Source: Bacteroidota bacterium (GTDB lineage Bacteria; Bacteroidota; Bacteroidia; Flavobacteriales_D; Sanyastnellaceae). From it: a stretch of DNA of 64,000 bases. Under the pieces are notes generated by a model. The model made no database searches, was not told where the DNA came from, and worked only from the letters and a program-made list of their open reading frames with translations. Of this stretch, positions 61,701 to 64,000 are shown in pieces; position 1 is the stretch's first letter, and the number at the start of each line of letters is the position of its first letter. Location of the stretch: the NCBI GenBank assembly GCA_027624855.1, contig JAQBTQ010000006.1, forward strand, positions 51,656 through 115,655. The letters are read 5' to 3'. Made by a program: the position numbers and the translations under genes.

Positions 61701-62548
61701 AAAGGGGAAGAAAAATCAGCATTGAAGATGGGAATGGTACTCACAAGCACCTGGTAAACCTCAAGGTTCACACTTGTACAACTGTTTTCATCAGAAACCA
61801 CCAGTGAAACCAAATACTCCCCCGGCTCTTCGTATGAATGAGATGTAAGCGGAGTAGAGGTTGAATCCACTGTTCCATCACCCCAATTCCAAATCCAGTA
61901 TTCCAAATCCACTCCATCTCCAAGTGAACTTGAACCATCAAATGAAACTTCCTGATTTGGACAAACACCTACACTGGGTTGGCCCTCCTCAAAAGGATCT
62001 GGGTCGGTCATTTCATATCCAGATTCTGGATAGGTACATGGCGTAACACAACTGATGTCGCCAACCCAACCAGCAGCTCCCGCTGTTGCACCGTTGTTAG
62101 AGAAGAATTGAAACGTAAGACATCCTGTCGGGTTGAATGTAGAAGCCGTAAAGGACACACCCTGCAGGCTATTATTTGTTCCTGCCCCCACCATCTCGGC
62201 ACCCGTGTTGTCTCCGTCGTAAACGTAAAGAACATCGTTGTTGTTCGGGTTTGCGTTGGTTTGCAAATCAAACGCTAAAAAGACCACTTGAATCGCATCG
62301 CCATCTGTTTCAGGACAGATAGTAATGGTGTAATCTTGGTTGGTATAAGGTCCTCCATCCACTTCACCTAACAAACCATCATCGAAAAAGAACCCATCAC
62401 AAATCACAACCGTTCCTCCCGCGCTGATTTGGATATCTTCCTGAGCCCTCACGTCTCCAAAGAAAGCGAGGCACATCAGGATGATTAAGATTGATTGATC
62501 AAACTTCATCAGGCGTTGAAGTGATGATAAGTAATCGGAGATTTTCAT
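58712..62548 (-). CDS. Giant CUB/P-domain/PKD surface protein with T9SS type B sorting domain
   Basis: 1278 residues from MKISDYLSSLQ (62548; MKFDQSILI at 62509 is an alternative) with a signal ending DVRAQ. A CUB-like domain (about 40-165), a PKD domain (about 190-270), a proprotein-convertase P-like domain (about 335-485: HSFVGDLTIQVECPDGTQV, GIWTFQVIDQWGADNGFL), a second CUB-like domain (about 590-700), several beta-sandwich segments, further PKD repeats (EWFFGDGELSYEASPVHDY) and a type B T9SS signal (TAFTPNNDGVNDAFF, NRWGNLVFE). No peptidase domain is seen, so adhesion is the likeliest role. Confidence 0.88.
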   Translation of the reverse strand: MKISDYLSSLQRLMKFDQSILIILMCLAFFGDVRAQEDIQISAGGTVVICDGFFFDDGLLGEVDGGPYTNQDYTITICPETDGDAIQVVFLAFDLQTNANPNNNDVLYVYDGDNTGAEMVGAGTNNSLQGVSFTASTFNPTGCLTFQFFSNNGATAGAAGWVGDISCVTPCTYPESGYEMTDPDPFEEGQPSVGVCPNQEVSFDGSSSLGDGVDLEYWIWNWGDGTVDSTSTPLTSHSYEEPGEYLVSLVVSDENSCTSVNLEVYQVLVSTIPIFNADFSSPLCTGSPGFLDGNPVQSITWTALPPLAVSEELPMPDATGAWFESELYIDFFDDGQVLEDCDDLLGINALMEHSFVGDLTIQVECPDGTQVVIMENNNSGADDCSGGTDLNGYYLGEPDDFDGTTPNPGVGYWYTFTENGEYLLDDADNPNVTGNTIPAGEYGLCGDICDFEGCPLNGIWTFQVIDQWGADNGFLFEWGIDFNPAIVPGVTTFTPTIGADMDSSYWQVSSSTYGVESIDPEADYVDLMFDEPGEYEFVYTVTNNFSCTWDTTVVVEVIPGLGNSVTAGADLIFCQDPVQLQGAFVGGEVSACSDVEGTISHCYGPNAYDVFTYCPDNPGDGTMMTIDFGSGMIEPFWDQLIIYDGDSDSAPVLANLDGDLTGLTYTATNADGCLTVVFTSDGWGSCQGGNYEEVTYCVSCGGQVECGYQWTWDPPTYLDDPTIPNPTVLDFDGMPIEYTLLVEPIGMPYCGTEDVVSVLPGFEYSVDFGEPSCLLTDGFVSVNINEPPSEGPWTLTLSEGGTLVETISSNGGLDVFDDLESGTYELELSDPAGCFYYMDILLTPPQPMDFDIEPIPQICINGYAVLEVSSTMDPSGSWTYTWDNGLGTGDSQVVNPVVDTDYTVFATDDNGCMSAAQTVTVQVYDSLQVDLNAPELICGGAFAELEAVSFNGGSGSGYNFNWTWENMPVGAGDSYWVDYPAGTGTYCVTLTDDCESPAYTICEEVVIETPIPADFSVDTTRACVPGVFQFESEVDPELISQTEWFFGDGELSYEASPVHDYLSPGGYDITFNITSLIGCHYTNFQPSMIQVYSRPYVGFYASPQPTRAPDTHIDFESVNSSNVVDWYWVFDNVQVLGESNLPDPDFDFPIDTGGEYPVTLVVTDENGCTSQITRLIEIQDMFSLYIPTAFTPNNDGVNDAFFIQGSDIDPERFELQIVNRWGNLVFETKDMNEVWYGPAVAESDHFAQDGVYFYYAVVYSLSNPAERKEVTGSVMITR

Positions 62549-62623
62549 CTGAATTATCAGTTTCGGTGGAAGTACAGCACGGTCAAGTTAATAACCCATT
62601 TGAGCAACTTTGGTTGCATCATA

Positions 62624-62631
62624 CAAAGATA
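62624..62631 (-). promoter_or_regulatory. -7 box of the giant T9SS gene
   Basis: Minus strand TATCTTTG, an exact -7 match, ends 75 bases before the ATG at 62548. No exact TTG at the -33 distance. Confidence 0.45.
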
Positions 62632-62691
62632 ATGAACCATTGCCTCGTCATAATTGGACACATGATTTAAGATGGAGGGATTAGACAGTTC

Positions 62692-64000
62692 CTAACCGTC
62701 AATCAAAACCTCATCAATAAAGTATTCCACATCTCCATTTAATCCGCGCGTCTCAAGCTTCCAGGTATACTTTTTGCCAACTTTTGCCCTACTTCCATTT
62801 GTAAAGGATCCATCCCAAGGATCCATAGAGCTTTTGGAGCTAAATATCTTTTCTCCCTCATCCCAAATGGTCAATTCCCATGACCCTTCAAAGTCCATGA
62901 CAATGAATGGGATAAACGTATCATAGCGTCCATCTCCATTAGGTGAGAAAAGTGCAGGGGCTATCGCCTCCTTTCTCGACCCTAAAACAACGAATTCGCT
63001 CGCTATGTCTTGGCAGCCAAATGCATTGCTCGCCACCAAATTCACGGGATATTCTCCGGGGATATCCAATTTTACCTCAGACGCATTGGTGTTTCTTTGC
63101 TCTACCATCCAAACGCTGCTGCTTGCATTTTGGGTCTCATCAATGAGTTTGATGCTTGCTCTTTTCGCGTCGCTTTTGATCAATTCCCAGCGCATATCGG
63201 CTGCTGGCTTCGGTCTCACCACTATCATGTTTTCCACGGTCCTGGTGCGAATCGTTCCTTCACCACGAATTCTCACAGAGACCGTGATGTCAAATGTACC
63301 CGGCTTTTCATATACATAACTCGGAGCTGTTTCTTGAGAGAAACCGCCATCGCCGAAGTTCCAGAGGACCGAGGTGTTTTCGTCGGCTCCGTCCAGAATG
63401 AAAGACACTTCTGTTCCGGCACAAGCTTCTTGCACCGATGCGTTTATACTCACTGCAGTGGACAAATTGCTCGACACATCAGGTTCTGACTTCTTGGTCT
63501 CCGCTCTTTCCAGCTTGTTGCCATCTGATGTTTCAGAATTGATTGAAGAGGCTTTGTGATTTTCTCGACGATTGCCTTGAATCTTTGTTGCGGCCGCATT
63601 TGACGATGAAGCACCGTCCTCATTTGCTGAATGTTCGAGCTTTCGTTGCCCATTTTCAGGAGAACCAAGGTTCGCCTCTCCATCGTTTCCATTACTGGCC
63701 TCATTTGAAAGACTCAACACGATGGAATTGGTTGGACCCATTTTTTCAAATGACGAAATTCCATCCGAATTCAATGACACCGAAGTACCATAGTCACCAA
63801 GTGCTAATGGCTGACCTTTGAGCAGGCCTTGCTGTGTTGCGTCATACTGGAACTTACCAGAAGGAACATCTTCACTTTGTCCATGCTGCTCGACATAGAT
63901 TACGTCTTCATTCGAATCAGTGACCACAGTTTCATCAGACAAATCTGCATAATTAGACGAAGTAGCCACCCAAACCGTCATGCTCGTCGCAACGACTGTT
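62692..64000 (-). CDS. PKD-domain protein with T9SS type B sorting domain (5' end cut)
   Basis: At least 435 residues. The frame is open at base 64000, ahead of the first in-window ATG at 63981, and the residues there (TVVATSMTVWVATSS) could be the end of a membrane helix, so the start is outside the window. A low-complexity stretch (about 30-185 from the ATG, rich in Ser/Asn/Glu) is followed by a PKD domain (VSFILDGADENTSVLWNFGDGGFSQETAP) and a type B signal (ALFSPNGDGRYDTFIPF). No signal peptide is visible in the part seen. Function unknown. Confidence 0.75.
   Translation of the reverse strand, partial: TVVATSMTVWVATSSNYADLSDETVVTDSNEDVIYVEQHGQSEDVPSGKFQYDATQQGLLKGQPLALGDYGTSVSLNSDGISSFEKMGPTNSIVLSLSNEASNGNDGEANLGSPENGQRKLEHSANEDGASSSNAAATKIQGNRRENHKASSINSETSDGNKLERAETKKSEPDVSSNLSTAVSINASVQEACAGTEVSFILDGADENTSVLWNFGDGGFSQETAPSYVYEKPGTFDITVSVRIRGEGTIRTRTVENMIVVRPKPAADMRWELIKSDAKRASIKLIDETQNASSSVWMVEQRNTNASEVKLDIPGEYPVNLVASNAFGCQDIASEFVVLGSRKEAIAPALFSPNGDGRYDTFIPFIVMDFEGSWELTIWDEGEKIFSSKSSMDPWDGSFTNGSRAKVGKKYTWKLETRGLNGDVEYFIDEVLIDG

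Noticed and set aside
1..64000. CRISPR array, transposase, integrase or prophage genes
   Set aside because: No regularly spaced repeats, no transposase or integrase motifs and no phage structural genes were recognised on either strand.

Overview
The window is chromosomal DNA from a member of the Bacteroidota, most likely a Flavobacteriia-type marine or freshwater lineage. The evidence is an rpsO-pnp-rpoD block with a short primary sigma factor lacking region 1.1, a replicative polymerase DnaE with a fused N-terminal proofreading domain, a TamL-type lipoprotein barrel, five proteins ending in type IX secretion (T9SS) sorting domains (types A and B), DUF5777 and YceI proteins, and recurrent promoter boxes of the Bacteroidota form TAnnTTTG. 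No phage, insertion sequence or CRISPR array was seen. The DNA is very compact: no gene-free stretch reaches 300 bases, and many neighbouring genes overlap at their ends or starts.

Layout. 1-4487 (minus): rpoD (cut by the left edge), pnp, rpsO, accD. 4534-16705: envelope and metabolic housekeeping (tamL, SpoU methyltransferase, acyltransferase, DEAD-box helicase, purine nucleoside phosphorylase, 3-hydroxyacyl-CoA dehydrogenase, NlpC/P60 peptidase, thiolase, a degenerate RluA-like protein, a YebC regulator). 16858-20143 (plus): a five-gene exported cluster of two CxxCH lipoproteins, YceI, a DUF5777 barrel and another barrel. 20201-34540: flavodoxin-fold reductase, a 1060-residue T9SS protein with CxxC repeats, glutathione peroxidase, M14 peptidase, WYL regulator with a likely autoregulatory operator, VanY-type peptidase, DUF3825 protein, photolyase, T9SS hydrolase, aldo/keto reductase. 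34643-36060: a small accessory pair (2-TM coiled-coil protein plus a GIY-YIG/NUMOD1-like nuclease with a C-terminal membrane helix) beside tRNA-Asp. 36261-42082: DUF58, trxA, dnaE. 42164-44829 (minus): four translationally coupled genes (RibD_C/DHFR-like reductase, CYTH triphosphate-tunnel protein, FolB-cupin fusion, SDR) that read like a pterin-modifying pathway. 44992-47892: rpsP with an acidic repeat tail, rimM, PIN-PhoH ATPase. 47907-58642: pentaheme T9SS cytochrome, DUF721, recF, TPR protein, ribH, GT-C glycosyltransferase, two M1 peptidases flanking bioY. 58712-64000 (minus): two further T9SS type B proteins, the last cut by the right edge.

The candidates I consider least described are the four-gene pterin-like operon with its FolB-cupin fusion, the membrane-tethered GIY-YIG nuclease pair at the tRNA, the perfect inverted repeat in front of the WYL regulator, and a recurring arrangement in which a promoter-like box ends 3-5 bases before the start codon, implying leaderless transcripts. 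All function statements rest on motif recognition by eye; no database search was run.
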